Assembly: GCA_035420085.1 (NCBI GenBank)
Contig: DAOLUH010000006.1
Coordinates: 1-64,000, forward strand
From: DSWT01 sp035420085
Lineage (GTDB): Bacteria > Chloroflexota > Anaerolineae > B4-G1 > SLSP01
Reading direction: 5' to 3'
DNA length: 64,000 bases
Below are positions 33,892 through 43,056 of the stretch, one piece after another (position 1 is the stretch's first letter; each line of letters starts with the position of its first letter). The notes beneath the pieces are model-generated. The model was not told the origin of the DNA. It did not search any database and saw only the letters and a list, made by a program, of their open reading frames with translations. Both the position numbers and the translations under genes were made by a program.

Positions 33892-33955
33892 TAGCGTTGG
33901 AACGTTCGAACGTTCGAACGTTCCAACGTTGAAACGTTCAAACGTTCGAACGGCT
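33892..33955. repeat. Octamer array (nAACGTTn units) in the amidase leader
   Basis: Eight 8-bp units in register, mostly GAACGTTC, each itself near-palindromic. It lies immediately after the predicted transcription start of the amidase and ends 17 bases before its start codon. Confidence 0.88.
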
Positions 33956-33971
33956 GTTTCTGGGGGGATGG

Positions 33972-36900
33972 ATGGCTGGATTGCGTCAATGGGTCAAAGT
34001 GGTTGTAGTGTTGGGTTTGTTGGTGGGGACGACGGGGGCGGTGGCGCCGCCGCCGGGGCTGGCTGGACCGGCGCGCGGGCTGCTTGAGAATGCCGGATTG
34101 CCCTGGGCTGTGCGGCAGATTGTCGCCGATGGACAGACGCTCACCGTCTGTCTGGATGTTCCGCTGGATGATGTGCGCGCCGACGGCGGGCTAGGGGCTG
34201 AAACCGTGCAGGCCGTTGTCCGCCGCGCCCTCACGCCTCTCGATTGGCGTGTTCTGCGCGTGCAGGCGGTTGATCCTGCTGACGGCGCGTGCCGCGCGCT
34301 CTCCAGTTTCCTGCCGCAGGCGACCGGCAGCACGGCTGTCTCATCCGTTCCTGCTATTGCGCCTTCTGCGGCGCAGTTCTCCCGCGCGCTTGCAGGCAAG
34401 ACGATCTACGTCAGCGCGGGACACGGCTGGCAGTGGAGTTACACCTTCGCACTATGGCGCCCGCAGCGCGGCGTCACCGAAGGCATCATTGAGGATCACA
34501 ACAACGCTGAAGCCGTGGGGCAATATCTCATCCCCTACCTCGAAAACGCCGGCGCGACAGTCATCCCGGTGCGCGAGCGCGACTGGAACGCCGCGCGCGT
34601 CATCGTGGACAATGATCAGGGGACGCCTGGCCACACTGAGACGGGGACGTGGGCCACTGGCGGGGCGACCGGCTACAACGGTGGGACATATCGTTTCGCC
34701 GCGACTGTCGGCGGTTCGCCCACGGCGACGGCCTCCTGGCAGTTCGCCATCCCGCGCAGCGGAACTTACGCGCTGTATGCGTGGGTCTATCCCGGCGCAA
34801 ACCGCGCCCCGGACGCGCATTACACCATCTCCCGCGCTGGTGGGACGGCGCACGTGCGGCTTGACCAACGCATCCGGCAGCAGACGTGGCGTTACCTGGG
34901 AACCTTTCCATTCTACGCGGGGATGGCGACGGTGACGCTGGATAACGCATCCGCCCTGGGCAGCGGCGCGGTGGTGATCGCCGACGCGCTGCGCCTGGGC
35001 GGCGGCAGCTTCGACAGCTTGAGCGGCATCGTGACCGACGCGCCTTATCCGCCGCAGCGTTCCTGGTGGGAGATCGGCGCTTTCTACTACAGTCAGTGGA
35101 TGGGCCTGAATTACGATGATTGGGAAGGCTTCAACGACGTCGTTGCCCGCCCGATGTATGCGCGTTGGAATCATGCCAGCAGCGGCGAGGACGCGCTTTT
35201 TATCTCATGGCACACCAACGGCTACGACGGCTCTGTACGTGGCACGGAGTCCTACGTTCATAACAGCGATACCTATCCGCGCACACCCGGCAGCGCAGAA
35301 CTGCAATCCGCCGTTCACGCTGAACTGCTGCGTGACATTCGCGCAGGTTGGGATGCAGCGTGGGTGGATCGGGGCCAGCGCCAGATGGATTTAGGTGAGC
35401 TGCGGATGCTGTGGGACGACAATCCAGCGACGCAAATGCCCGGCGTGTTGCTAGAAATTGCCTTTCACGATCATCCAGAGGAAGCGCGCGCCCTCAAAGA
35501 CCCGCGCTTCAATCAATTGGCGGCGCGCGCGGTTTACCAGGGGATCGTGCATTACTTTGAGCAGCGCGATGGCGTGGACTTGCTCACCCTGCCGGAGCCG
35601 CCGACGCACTTGCGCGTGCAGAGCCTCGGCGGCGGGGCGGTGCGTGTGGCGTGGCAGCCTGCGCCGACGGATGGGGTGGGGCTGCGCGGAGAAGCCGCGA
35701 CTGGCTATCGCGTCTACACCAGCGCGGACGGTTTCGCGTGGAGCGCGCCCATTGCGGTGGCCGGTACGTCATACACGCTGACTGGTCTGAGCGCCGGGCA
35801 AACGCTCTACGTCCGCGTGACGGCCACCAACGACGGCGGCGAATCGTTCCCCACGGAGGTCTTGGGCGCGCGGGTGGGCGACCAGCCCACGCTGTTGATC
35901 GTCAACGGCTTCGACCGGCTTGATGCCGATGGCGTCGTCATCGAGTACGACCCGGTGGAAGGGCCGAACGCGCGGATGTGGCTCAATCAAATGAACAGCC
36001 GGGACTACGTCGTTGACCATGGGGTATCCGTGCCCGCCGCGTATGCGTGGAACAGCGCCAGTAACGAGGCGGTGGCGGATGGATTGGTTGCATTGCAAGA
36101 TACCGTGCTTGTTGATTGGGTGCTTGGCGAGGAGGCTACCCTCGAGGACGGCACGTTGAACGCCGCCGAGCGCGCTGCGATCACGACATTCCTCAACAGC
36201 GGGCGCGCGTTGCTCATCAGCGGATCGAATCTGGCGTGGGACCTTGAAGGCGCGGGGCGCGCTCCCGCGTTCCTGCGCGAAACGCTGCGCGCCGGTTACG
36301 TCGCCGACGATGCGCAGACCTACACCGTTCAGCCGGTGGCGGGCGGCGCTTTTGCAGGATTGGGGAACTTCTCGTTCAATGCGCCGGGCGAGTACGACGC
36401 CGATGCTGCCGACGTGCTTTTGCCCGTCAACGGCGCAACGGCGGCGCTCGGTTACGTTGGCGGGACAGGCGGTGTTGCTGCGCTTCAGTACGGCGCGGGC
36501 TGCCAGCGGCTGCTCGTGCTCGGCTTCCCCCTCGAAGTAGCGCCGCGCGCCGCGCGCGACGGCGTGCTGGCGCGCGCGTTGGACTTCCTCGATGCCTGTA
36601 TGACGCCCGACACGACGATCCTGACGCCGCAGGCTGGCGGAGCTTATAGCGTAACGCCGCCCTTTGCTGGCTCTGCGCTAGGGTGGGGGCTGACGGGGGT
36701 GACGGTGCAGGTGCAACGGGCCAGCGATGGCGCGTATTGGACCGGCGGCGGATGGGGCGCGGCGACGTGGCTCGCGGCGGCAGGGACGACGGCGTGGAGC
36801 TATCCGCTGCCTACGCTTACCATCGAGGGGCAGTACACCGTCACGGCTCGCGCCGCAATCAACGTGCAGGTTGATCCGGCGCCGGCCCTGGCGACCTTCA

Positions 36901-37217
36901 CCTACGACGTGACGCCGCCGCTCACCCCGACGTTGATCACACCCACGGGCGGGGTTTTCTTGCGGACGCCGTCCCTTGTCTTTCAGTGGACTGCGCCTGA
37001 GGATGTCGGTTCGCCGTTAGCCTATCAGTTGGACGTTGGTATGCGCGTCTTCAGCGCCCCGACCACGATCTACACAGCAGCGTTGCCGACCGGCGTCTAT
37101 ACCTGGCGCGTGCGCGCGGTGGATGCGGCGGGCAATGTGGGGCCGTGGAGCCTCTCCGACGTTTTTGAAGTCGAAGTGAAACAGGTGTTTTTACCCCTGG
37201 CGCTGCGCCAACATTAA
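33972..37217 (+). CDS. Secreted N-acetylmuramoyl-L-alanine amidase with golvesin-like insert
   Basis: 1081 residues. A signal peptide (about 5-28) is followed by an Amidase_3 fold whose zinc ligands appear as TIYVSAGHGWQ, IIEDHNNAEAVG, FISWHTNGYDG and the late GVLLEIAFHDHPEEA. Between the second and third ligand lies an inserted beta-sandwich (about 210-345; VDNDQGTPGHTETGTWATG) resembling the golvesin C-terminal/Xly-type cell-wall binding domain. Downstream are an FN3 domain (about 540-640), a Rossmann-like region and Ig-like repeats. It ends VFLPLALRQH, a hydrophobic tail I have seen on other Chloroflexota exported proteins. It would cleave the amide bond between MurNAc and the stem peptide. 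Confidence 0.88.
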   Translation: MAGLRQWVKVVVVLGLLVGTTGAVAPPPGLAGPARGLLENAGLPWAVRQIVADGQTLTVCLDVPLDDVRADGGLGAETVQAVVRRALTPLDWRVLRVQAVDPADGACRALSSFLPQATGSTAVSSVPAIAPSAAQFSRALAGKTIYVSAGHGWQWSYTFALWRPQRGVTEGIIEDHNNAEAVGQYLIPYLENAGATVIPVRERDWNAARVIVDNDQGTPGHTETGTWATGGATGYNGGTYRFAATVGGSPTATASWQFAIPRSGTYALYAWVYPGANRAPDAHYTISRAGGTAHVRLDQRIRQQTWRYLGTFPFYAGMATVTLDNASALGSGAVVIADALRLGGGSFDSLSGIVTDAPYPPQRSWWEIGAFYYSQWMGLNYDDWEGFNDVVARPMYARWNHASSGEDALFISWHTNGYDGSVRGTESYVHNSDTYPRTPGSAELQSAVHAELLRDIRAGWDAAWVDRGQRQMDLGELRMLWDDNPATQMPGVLLEIAFHDHPEEARALKDPRFNQLAARAVYQGIVHYFEQRDGVDLLTLPEPPTHLRVQSLGGGAVRVAWQPAPTDGVGLRGEAATGYRVYTSADGFAWSAPIAVAGTSYTLTGLSAGQTLYVRVTATNDGGESFPTEVLGARVGDQPTLLIVNGFDRLDADGVVIEYDPVEGPNARMWLNQMNSRDYVVDHGVSVPAAYAWNSASNEAVADGLVALQDTVLVDWVLGEEATLEDGTLNAAERAAITTFLNSGRALLISGSNLAWDLEGAGRAPAFLRETLRAGYVADDAQTYTVQPVAGGAFAGLGNFSFNAPGEYDADAADVLLPVNGATAALGYVGGTGGVAALQYGAGCQRLLVLGFPLEVAPRAARDGVLARALDFLDACMTPDTTILTPQAGGAYSVTPPFAGSALGWGLTGVTVQVQRASDGAYWTGGGWGAATWLAAAGTTAWSYPLPTLTIEGQYTVTARAAINVQVDPAPALATFTYDVTPPLTPTLITPTGGVFLRTPSLVFQWTAPEDVGSPLAYQLDVGMRVFSAPTTIYTAALPTGVYTWRVRAVDAAGNVGPWSLSDVFEVEVKQVFLPLALRQH

Positions 37218-37246
37218 AAAAACCCCCTCCCAGGATTGGGAAGGGG
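37216..37246 (-). terminator. Terminator of the glycosylase-kinase transcript
   Basis: Stem 37223-37232 against 37236-37246 (one bulge) is followed on the minus strand by seven T residues (37222-37216). It lies in the 97-base gap between two convergent genes. Confidence 0.75.
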
Positions 37247-37314
37247 CCAGAGGAGGAATCATGCACACATCGGGTTGTCCAGGCCCGCTGCGTATGGCAT
37301 GATCGGACAAGCAT

Positions 37315-39126
37315 TTACGTTCCCGGCATAGCGATGGGTATCGTAAAGAAAAAGGTGCTGCCTTTGCCGGGCGCGCTTTCCAGCCAGATTCGCCCGCCGT
37401 GCATTTCGACCAGGTTTTTGGCGATGGTCAACTCCAGCCCGGTGCCATTTTGATCCTCTGCCGCTGGGTCAGCGATGCGGAAGAACTTGGTGAACAAGCG
37501 CACCTGATTCTCCGGGCTGATGCCGATGCCTGTGTCGGTCACTGCGCAACGGATGAAGTCAGGTTCATCGGCGGCGAGCCAGGCTTTGACGCTGATCGCG
37601 CCGTGTTCAGGCGTATATTGCACCGCATTTCCGATCAGGATGCTGAGGATTTGTCGCAGCCGTTCAGGATCGGCGTAGGCGGGCGGCAGTCCATTCCATA
37701 GATTGACCGTGCATGTTTGTTGTTTTTTCTCCAGTTTTTTCGCCGCCGTTTTCAGCACGTCGTCGAGGGTGGTTTGCATGTCCACCTGGCGCAGGGTTAA
37801 TCGCAAGCGTCCAGTCTCGATCTGGGAAATGTCCAGCATATCGTTGACGATGGTATCCATCCGCTGCGCATTCTCACTGATGGTTTCGACGAACTCCTGC
37901 TGTTGGGGCGTCAGTGCTCCCATCATCCCAGTCCCTAGCATCTCGGCGTAACCAAAAATGCACGACATCGGGGTGCGCAGTTCGTGCGCCATCGTTGAGA
38001 CGAACTCGGATTTGGTGAGATTGGCCTGGCGTAGAGCTTCGTAGAGGCGCGCATTGTCTACGGCGATGGCGATGTTGTCGGCCACGCGACTGACGAACTC
38101 CAGCTTGCTCTTCTTGAAGGTGCGCTCTTCAGCGACCAGATAGAGCGCGCCGATTGGACGGGTATCGCGCAAAAGCGGCAGCACCATGCGGTGTTCCTCG
38201 ACGATCGGCTCGCGTGTGTAAATGCAGCGTGTCGCTGCAAAGCTATCGGGGGTGACATTGCTGACTTTCGTGAGCCACCGTATGCCTTCTTCCGCAACGA
38301 GGCCGAGGACGCCCGCCTCTGCGCTGGAAGCGGCGATGGCCCAGGCTGTGCCGCGCTCCATCACCCGGTTGAAGTGCAGACTGGCATTAAGGTCGCGCGT
38401 CATTTCTTGCAGGATGGTCAACTCGCGCACTTTCTCACTGAGCGTTTGATCCGTCTTTTGGTGTTCCTGCGCATTGTAGAGGGCAACGGCAGCGTTATTG
38501 GCAAACGCGCTCAACGTTGTCATATCTTCTTGGGTAAAAATGCCGCTCCGGGCGCGATTGTCGAGGTAAATCACCCCTAGAATTTCCCCTTTGTGGATCA
38601 AGGGGACGCAGAGGATAGAACGCAGCCCGTAGGCGATGATGCTCTCGCTGCCCTCGAATCGCGGATCAATTTGCGCGTTACTGGTGAGGATCGGGCTTCT
38701 TTTTTCCAACGTCTGCTGCACGATGCTGCGGCTAAATCGAATGTCGGTTTCCGTAAATGTCATGTGCGCCGCGGTGCGCATCATCTCCACCTGGAGCTGG
38801 TTATCTGCATCGAGGACGAGCAACATGCCGCGTTCGGCGGTGGTGATGGCGATAAAAGCATCCATCACCGCCTGCAGAGTTTGTCGCCAATCCAGCGAGG
38901 CGTAGAGAGGGCGCGAGACTTCATACAGCAGACTGAGCTGGGCGCTTTTTTCCAGCATCATTTCGGTTTGGATATGCCGTACTGTGGTTTGCCAATTCTC
39001 CAGGTAGGCAGCCAGGCTTTGGAGTGAAGCTCCATTTTGCAGCGCGTAACGCTGTTGGTGCAGTTCTGTCTCGAGTTGGGTCAGCATCTCGCGCGCCTGG
39101 AGTGTATTGATTTTCAAGCTTTCCAT
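37315..39126 (-). CDS. Soluble histidine kinase with two GAF domains
   Basis: 603 residues. An N-terminal coiled-coil-like region (about 1-65), GAF (about 70-220; ILCVPLIHKGEILGVIYLDN), a second GAF-like domain (about 235-360), HisKA with phospho-acceptor H381 in STMAHELRTPM, and HATPase with NAVQYTPEHG, DTGIGIS and GTGLELTIAK. No membrane segment. It overlaps the end of the DNA-glycosylase-like gene by 13 bases and so is translated from the same message. No response regulator is adjacent. Confidence 0.92.
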   Translation of the reverse strand: MESLKINTLQAREMLTQLETELHQQRYALQNGASLQSLAAYLENWQTTVRHIQTEMMLEKSAQLSLLYEVSRPLYASLDWRQTLQAVMDAFIAITTAERGMLLVLDADNQLQVEMMRTAAHMTFTETDIRFSRSIVQQTLEKRSPILTSNAQIDPRFEGSESIIAYGLRSILCVPLIHKGEILGVIYLDNRARSGIFTQEDMTTLSAFANNAAVALYNAQEHQKTDQTLSEKVRELTILQEMTRDLNASLHFNRVMERGTAWAIAASSAEAGVLGLVAEEGIRWLTKVSNVTPDSFAATRCIYTREPIVEEHRMVLPLLRDTRPIGALYLVAEERTFKKSKLEFVSRVADNIAIAVDNARLYEALRQANLTKSEFVSTMAHELRTPMSCIFGYAEMLGTGMMGALTPQQQEFVETISENAQRMDTIVNDMLDISQIETGRLRLTLRQVDMQTTLDDVLKTAAKKLEKKQQTCTVNLWNGLPPAYADPERLRQILSILIGNAVQYTPEHGAISVKAWLAADEPDFIRCAVTDTGIGISPENQVRLFTKFFRIADPAAEDQNGTGLELTIAKNLVEMHGGRIWLESAPGKGSTFFFTIPIAMPGT

Positions 39127-40022
39127 TGCATACCTCGCAGGGCATTAGGGGCAGGGAAGGCCGCTGACCAATCCCAGAGCCAGTACGCCAGTCCGCCCCA
39201 CGGGTGCAGCGGTTCGAACATAGCGCGAATATCGCGTGGGGTGATGGTGCGACCCTTCTGGTATTGGTTGATGCGTTGTTGCGCATAAGGGTCGGTGGGG
39301 ATGTAATCGTAGCGACCCAGGCTGAGCATGACCAGTCCCAGCGCCGGCGGGTCCAGGTCCAGAAGTTGCATTAGATTAACGGTAAGATACTCCAGCGGGA
39401 GATCCCTTTCCGTGAGCGCGTTGATATGATCCTCGGCAGTGGCGAACACAGTGGAAATTTTGTTCAACTTCCCCACGATAGCCGGGGTGAACATCTCACT
39501 CAAAACATCTTGCCCCCAGAGGAGTTGTTGTGGGGTTGGAAATGCGTGACGTGTGGGGTTGCTCGGCAGCGAGTCGCCGAACCGGTCCACAATCCAGGTG
39601 AGTCGCGGTCCTTGTAAGGCTTTGTCTTCCATCGTGAAGATAATGGCTTTGATCACATCCTCGAAGAACGTGGCGCCGCGGAGAATTTGCGCGCCATTCC
39701 GCAGCGTGGTTTCCAGCCCCTGGACATGCCGGACGGCCTCGAGGAATGGCTGCAAGTTTTCGCCAAGTCGCAACATGCGCCAGGTCTTGTGGCTCACTTC
39801 TTCGGTGTCTTTGCCGCCCAAGCGTTCGTGGGTTTGGATGATCAAGCCTGCCGGAGCCTGGGATACTGCCAGATCAACGATATTTCCCGATGCGAGCCGT
39901 TCCACCCTGTTCAGATGGTCTTTGGCGCGGTTAATGCTAAAAGGCGGCTGGAGCAGCCATTGCGACCGTCGAATGACCTGTGTCAGCGTAAAGGTGTCCG
40001 GTGTCGTCAAAATCCAGTGCAT
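39114..40022 (-). CDS. Divergent HhH-GPD DNA glycosylase (AlkA/OGG-like)
   Basis: 302 residues. The middle carries LRGATFFEDVIKAIIFT, the glycosylase helix usually written as ATPFEALVRAIVGQ; the later LGRYDYIPTDPYAQQR holds an aspartate in the position of the catalytic Asp of HhH-GPD enzymes, and the C-terminal EPLHPWGGLAYWLWDW matches the WxPxRxxAxxYLW ending of AlkA. These enzymes remove alkylated or oxidised bases. The usual LPGIGPWTA hairpin is not clear (LLDLDPPALGLVML instead), so activity is uncertain. ATG 40022 follows GGGGGAAAC. Its coupling to a histidine kinase by overlap is unusual. Confidence 0.6.
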   Translation of the reverse strand: MHWILTTPDTFTLTQVIRRSQWLLQPPFSINRAKDHLNRVERLASGNIVDLAVSQAPAGLIIQTHERLGGKDTEEVSHKTWRMLRLGENLQPFLEAVRHVQGLETTLRNGAQILRGATFFEDVIKAIIFTMEDKALQGPRLTWIVDRFGDSLPSNPTRHAFPTPQQLLWGQDVLSEMFTPAIVGKLNKISTVFATAEDHINALTERDLPLEYLTVNLMQLLDLDPPALGLVMLSLGRYDYIPTDPYAQQRINQYQKGRTITPRDIRAMFEPLHPWGGLAYWLWDWSAAFPAPNALRGMQWKA

Positions 40023-40117
40023 GTTTCCCCCTATTCGATACATAGCATACCATAGGAGGCGCTGGCGCGAGGTTTCAGGCAGGTTACGATTGAGTTAAAA
40101 AGTGTTTTTTCCGTGCG

Positions 40118-40153
40118 ACACAAAAAGGCGGGCCAAAGCCCGCCTTTTTGTGT
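40118..40153. terminator. Strong bidirectional terminator ending the long minus-strand gene string
   Basis: A perfect 16-bp palindrome with loop CAAA (GGCGGGC 40127-40133 with GCCCGCC 40138-40144), flanked by A- and T-runs. On the minus strand it closes the transcript ending with the phosphohexomutase gene. Confidence 0.92.
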
Positions 40154-40175
40154 AGATATGTAGATACAGTAAACT

Positions 40176-41597
40176 TTACTTGAGTCCTGCCAGTTCCAGT
40201 CCGCCATCCAAAACGGCGGCAACGGCGGTTGGATCGGTCACTTCGCAGTAGACGCGCACAATCGGCTCGGTGCCGGAGAAGCGGATGAGCAGCCAACCGT
40301 GGTCGCCCAACTCGTATTTGTAGCCGTCGAGGGTCACAATGCCGGTGACGGGCAGCCCGCCGATGGTCTCCGGCTTGGCGGCGTCGAGGCGCGCCATCGC
40401 CAGCGGGCGCTTCTCGGCGGGGAAGCGGGTGTCAATACGGTCGTAATAATACGTCTGTCCCAGTTTCTTGAAGAGCGTTTGCAGCAATTGCGCCGGCGTC
40501 TGGCCCGTCTTGAGCATAAAGTCGAGGAAGTAGAGGTTGCCCAGGATGCCGTCGCGCTCCGGGACGTTGCCCCGGAAAGCGTAGCCGCCGCTTTCCTCGC
40601 CGCCGATGAGAGCGTTGGTCTCCAGCACTTTGGGCGCGACGTACTTGAAGCCCACGCCGGTCTCGTACACGTCCACGCCGTACATTTTCCCCATGCGGTT
40701 GAGCATTGATGTGGTGGAGATCGTCTTGACAATCGGCCCGCGCAGCCCGCGCACTTCCAGCAGGTAGTAGGCCAGCAGCGCGTAGGCTTGCAGTTGGTTG
40801 ATGTAGACGCCGTTTTCGTCGCCGATGCCCATGCGGTCGGCGTCGCCATCCATAATGAGGAGTACATCGGCGCTCAGTTCCACGGTGCGGCGCAGCGCCA
40901 CGTCAATGTTGGGGCGGATCGGCTCCGGGCGCTGCATCTCCGGGAAGAGCGGATGGCGCTCGGCGTGGATTTCCCAGATGGTGTTGTTGCCGCCACTCAA
41001 GAGGCGCGGGAACCAGCCGGCGCCGTTGCCCCACATGGGTTCCACCAGGATTTTGAATCCGGCGTTGCGTAGTTTGTCCAGATCAACGAGCGTCTCCAGG
41101 TGCGCGATGTAGGCTGGATCAGGGTCCCAACGGGTGATCAACCCCTTGCTTTCCGCCTCCTTAAACGGCAGCCGCTTCACGCCGGCGATGCCAGGGATGG
41201 CGTCTTCGATTTCCGCCAATCCTTCCGGCGGCACTGCGCCGCCCTGTGGATCGCGCACTTTGAAGCCGTTGTCCGTCGGTGGGTTGTGGCTGGCGGTGAT
41301 GTTGATTGCGCCGCCGGCCTGTCGGTCAATGACGCTGTAGCTGATGACCGGGGTGGGGCAGTTGCGGTGGGTCAGCCACACGCGGATGCCGTTGCCCGCC
41401 ATCACTTCAGCGGCAGCGGCGGCAAAGTGCTCGCTGGAGAAGCGTTGGTCGTAGCCGATCACAACGCCTCTTTCGGCTAACGTGTGATTGTGAAGATAGG
41501 CGGCGAAACCCTGGGCCGCGCGGCGCACGTTGTCAAACGTGTAATCCTCGGCGATGCGCGCTCGCCACCCATCCGTGCCGAATTTGATGTCAGACAT
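40176..41597 (-). CDS. Phosphoglucomutase/phosphomannomutase
   Basis: 473 residues with all four alpha-D-phosphohexomutase motifs: TASHNP with phosphoserine S103, metal loop DGDADR, sugar-recognition GGEESGGYAF and phosphate-binding RFSGTEP. It interconverts hexose 1- and 6-phosphates. The sequence does not settle glucose versus mannose, but its place directly after gmd suggests supply of mannose 1-phosphate for GDP-mannose. It overlaps gmd by eight bases. Confidence 0.94.
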   Translation of the reverse strand: MSDIKFGTDGWRARIAEDYTFDNVRRAAQGFAAYLHNHTLAERGVVIGYDQRFSSEHFAAAAAEVMAGNGIRVWLTHRNCPTPVISYSVIDRQAGGAINITASHNPPTDNGFKVRDPQGGAVPPEGLAEIEDAIPGIAGVKRLPFKEAESKGLITRWDPDPAYIAHLETLVDLDKLRNAGFKILVEPMWGNGAGWFPRLLSGGNNTIWEIHAERHPLFPEMQRPEPIRPNIDVALRRTVELSADVLLIMDGDADRMGIGDENGVYINQLQAYALLAYYLLEVRGLRGPIVKTISTTSMLNRMGKMYGVDVYETGVGFKYVAPKVLETNALIGGEESGGYAFRGNVPERDGILGNLYFLDFMLKTGQTPAQLLQTLFKKLGQTYYYDRIDTRFPAEKRPLAMARLDAAKPETIGGLPVTGIVTLDGYKYELGDHGWLLIRFSGTEPIVRVYCEVTDPTAVAAVLDGGLELAGLK

Positions 41598-42582
41598 AAT
41601 GTTTCCCCGGCTCCTTTTCTTCTTTCAGTAGTTTGAGGTCGGCATCCACCATCATCTCGATGAGGCCCTTGAAGGTGACATCCGGTTCCCAACCCAGTTT
41701 GGCGTGCGCCTTGCCTGGATCGGAGACCAGCAGATCCACTTCGGCAGGTCGCATAAAGCGTGGATCCTGCACGACGTAATCCCGCCAGTCCAGCCCTACG
41801 TGCGAGAAGGCGACCTCGCATAACTCCTGTACCGCGTGCGTCTCGCCAGTGCCGACCACGTAGTCGTCCGGTTCATCCTGCTGCAACATCAGCCACATCG
41901 CGCGCACATAGTCCCCTGCGTAGCCCCAGTCGCGCTTGGAGTCCAGATTGCCCAACGCGACCTTATCCGCCATCCCTAGCTTGATTTTGGCGACCTGATG
42001 CGTAACCTTGCGGGTGACGAATTCCAGGCCCCTTCTTGGACTTTCGTGGTTGAACAAAATGCCAGAGCACGCAAACAAGTTGTAGGACTCGCGGTAGTTC
42101 ACGGTGATCCAGTGCCCGTATACCTTCGCCACGCCATAGGGCGAGCGGGGATAGAAGGGCGTAGTTTCGCGCTGCGGCACTTCGCGCACCTTGCCGAACA
42201 TCTCGCTGCTGCTGGCCTGGTAGAAGCGGATGGTGGGGTCCACAGTGCGGATGGCTTCGAGCACGCGGGTGACGCCCAACGCCGTGACCTCGCCGGTGAA
42301 GACCGGCTGCTGCCACGACGCTGGCACGAACGACTGCGCCGCCAGGTTGTAGACTTCGTGCGGGCGGTGCTCGCGCAGGGTAGCGATGAGCGATCCCTGG
42401 TCCAGCAGGTCGCCGGAGACCAGAGTAAGCTGGTCTTGAATGTGATGGATGCGCGTGAAGGTCACGGTGCTGGTGCGCCGTACCAACCCGATCACGTCAT
42501 AGCCTTTTTCCAGGAGAAACTCGGCCAGGTATGAGCCATCCTGACCAGTGATGCCGGTGATTAACGCACGGCGTTTAGTCAT
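41590..42582 (-). CDS. gmd: GDP-mannose 4,6-dehydratase
   Basis: 330 residues. NAD(P) motif TGITGQDGSYLAEFL (9-23), catalytic YGVAKVYGHW (Y...K) and the family stretches LFNHESPRRGLEFVTRKV and GNLDSKRDWGYAGDYV are diagnostic for Gmd. It converts GDP-mannose to GDP-4-keto-6-deoxymannose, the branch point to GDP-rhamnose and GDP-fucose. The partner reductase rmd lies two genes upstream. RBS GAGGAGGG (in minus sense) precedes ATG 42582, just after an octamer repeat array. Confidence 0.96.
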   Translation of the reverse strand: MTKRRALITGITGQDGSYLAEFLLEKGYDVIGLVRRTSTVTFTRIHHIQDQLTLVSGDLLDQGSLIATLREHRPHEVYNLAAQSFVPASWQQPVFTGEVTALGVTRVLEAIRTVDPTIRFYQASSSEMFGKVREVPQRETTPFYPRSPYGVAKVYGHWITVNYRESYNLFACSGILFNHESPRRGLEFVTRKVTHQVAKIKLGMADKVALGNLDSKRDWGYAGDYVRAMWLMLQQDEPDDYVVGTGETHAVQELCEVAFSHVGLDWRDYVVQDPRFMRPAEVDLLVSDPGKAHAKLGWEPDVTFKGLIEMMVDADLKLLKEEKEPGKHYV

Positions 42583-42606
42583 ACCAAACCCTCCTCGTAT
42601 ATAATG

Positions 42607-42646
42607 TTTGGTTGGAACGTTAGAACGTTGGAACGTTAAAACGGGA
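42607..42646. repeat. Octamer array (nAACGTTn units)
   Basis: Five 8-bp units in register, consensus GAACGTTA. The stop codon of the acidic protein (42636-42638) lies inside it; the other end is 24 bases before the gmd start. Confidence 0.78.
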
Positions 42647-43052
42647 TATCGTCATCATCAAATTCGTCGTCGAGTTCCTCGTCAAATTCGTCATCGAAGT
42701 AGAATTCATCCAGTTCGCAGGCATTGGGATCAATCCCCTCGGCCTCCAGGTCGCCCCGGATGATCTCCAGCATGGCTTCACAGTAAGCGACCTGTCTCTG
42801 CGCTTTTGCCAGATCGGTTTCTGTGGCCACCATCGCTTTGTGGATTCTGGCGAGCTGTTTCTGCCAGTGCTTGCGCGCCTTCTCGTCTTCGGCAGCGTCG
42901 TGGACGCGCTGGGTGACGTCCATTTCGTAGCGTTGATATTCGAGGTCGTACTCGAACTCCTCGATTTCCCATTGGACGTCGCGTAGCGTGACCATCCAAT
43001 GCCTGTAAACACCAATTTTCGCCGCTGCTGTCTTGTTGTTTTCCTCTGTCAT
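42636..43052 (-). CDS. Hypothetical protein: helical core with acidic tail
   Basis: 138 residues; family not recognised. A helical, charged core (about 15-105) with heptad-like spacing suggests a coiled coil, and the last 30 residues are mainly Asp/Glu (DEFDEELDDEFDDDDIPF). ATG 43052 follows AGGAGGG. It sits between rmd and gmd, starting four bases after rmd, so it is co-transcribed with GDP-sugar synthesis genes, but nothing in it points to an enzyme. Its final residues and stop codon fall in the repeat array. Confidence 0.7.
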   Translation of the reverse strand: MTEENNKTAAAKIGVYRHWMVTLRDVQWEIEEFEYDLEYQRYEMDVTQRVHDAAEDEKARKHWQKQLARIHKAMVATETDLAKAQRQVAYCEAMLEIIRGDLEAEGIDPNACELDEFYFDDEFDEELDDEFDDDDIPF

Positions 43053-43056
43053 GGCT

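Noticed and set aside
37261..37302. Short frame of 13 codons (MHTSGCPGPLRMA) after AGGAGG
   Set aside because: The spacing to the ATG is short, it lies in a convergent gap after a terminator, and nothing follows on that strand that it could lead.
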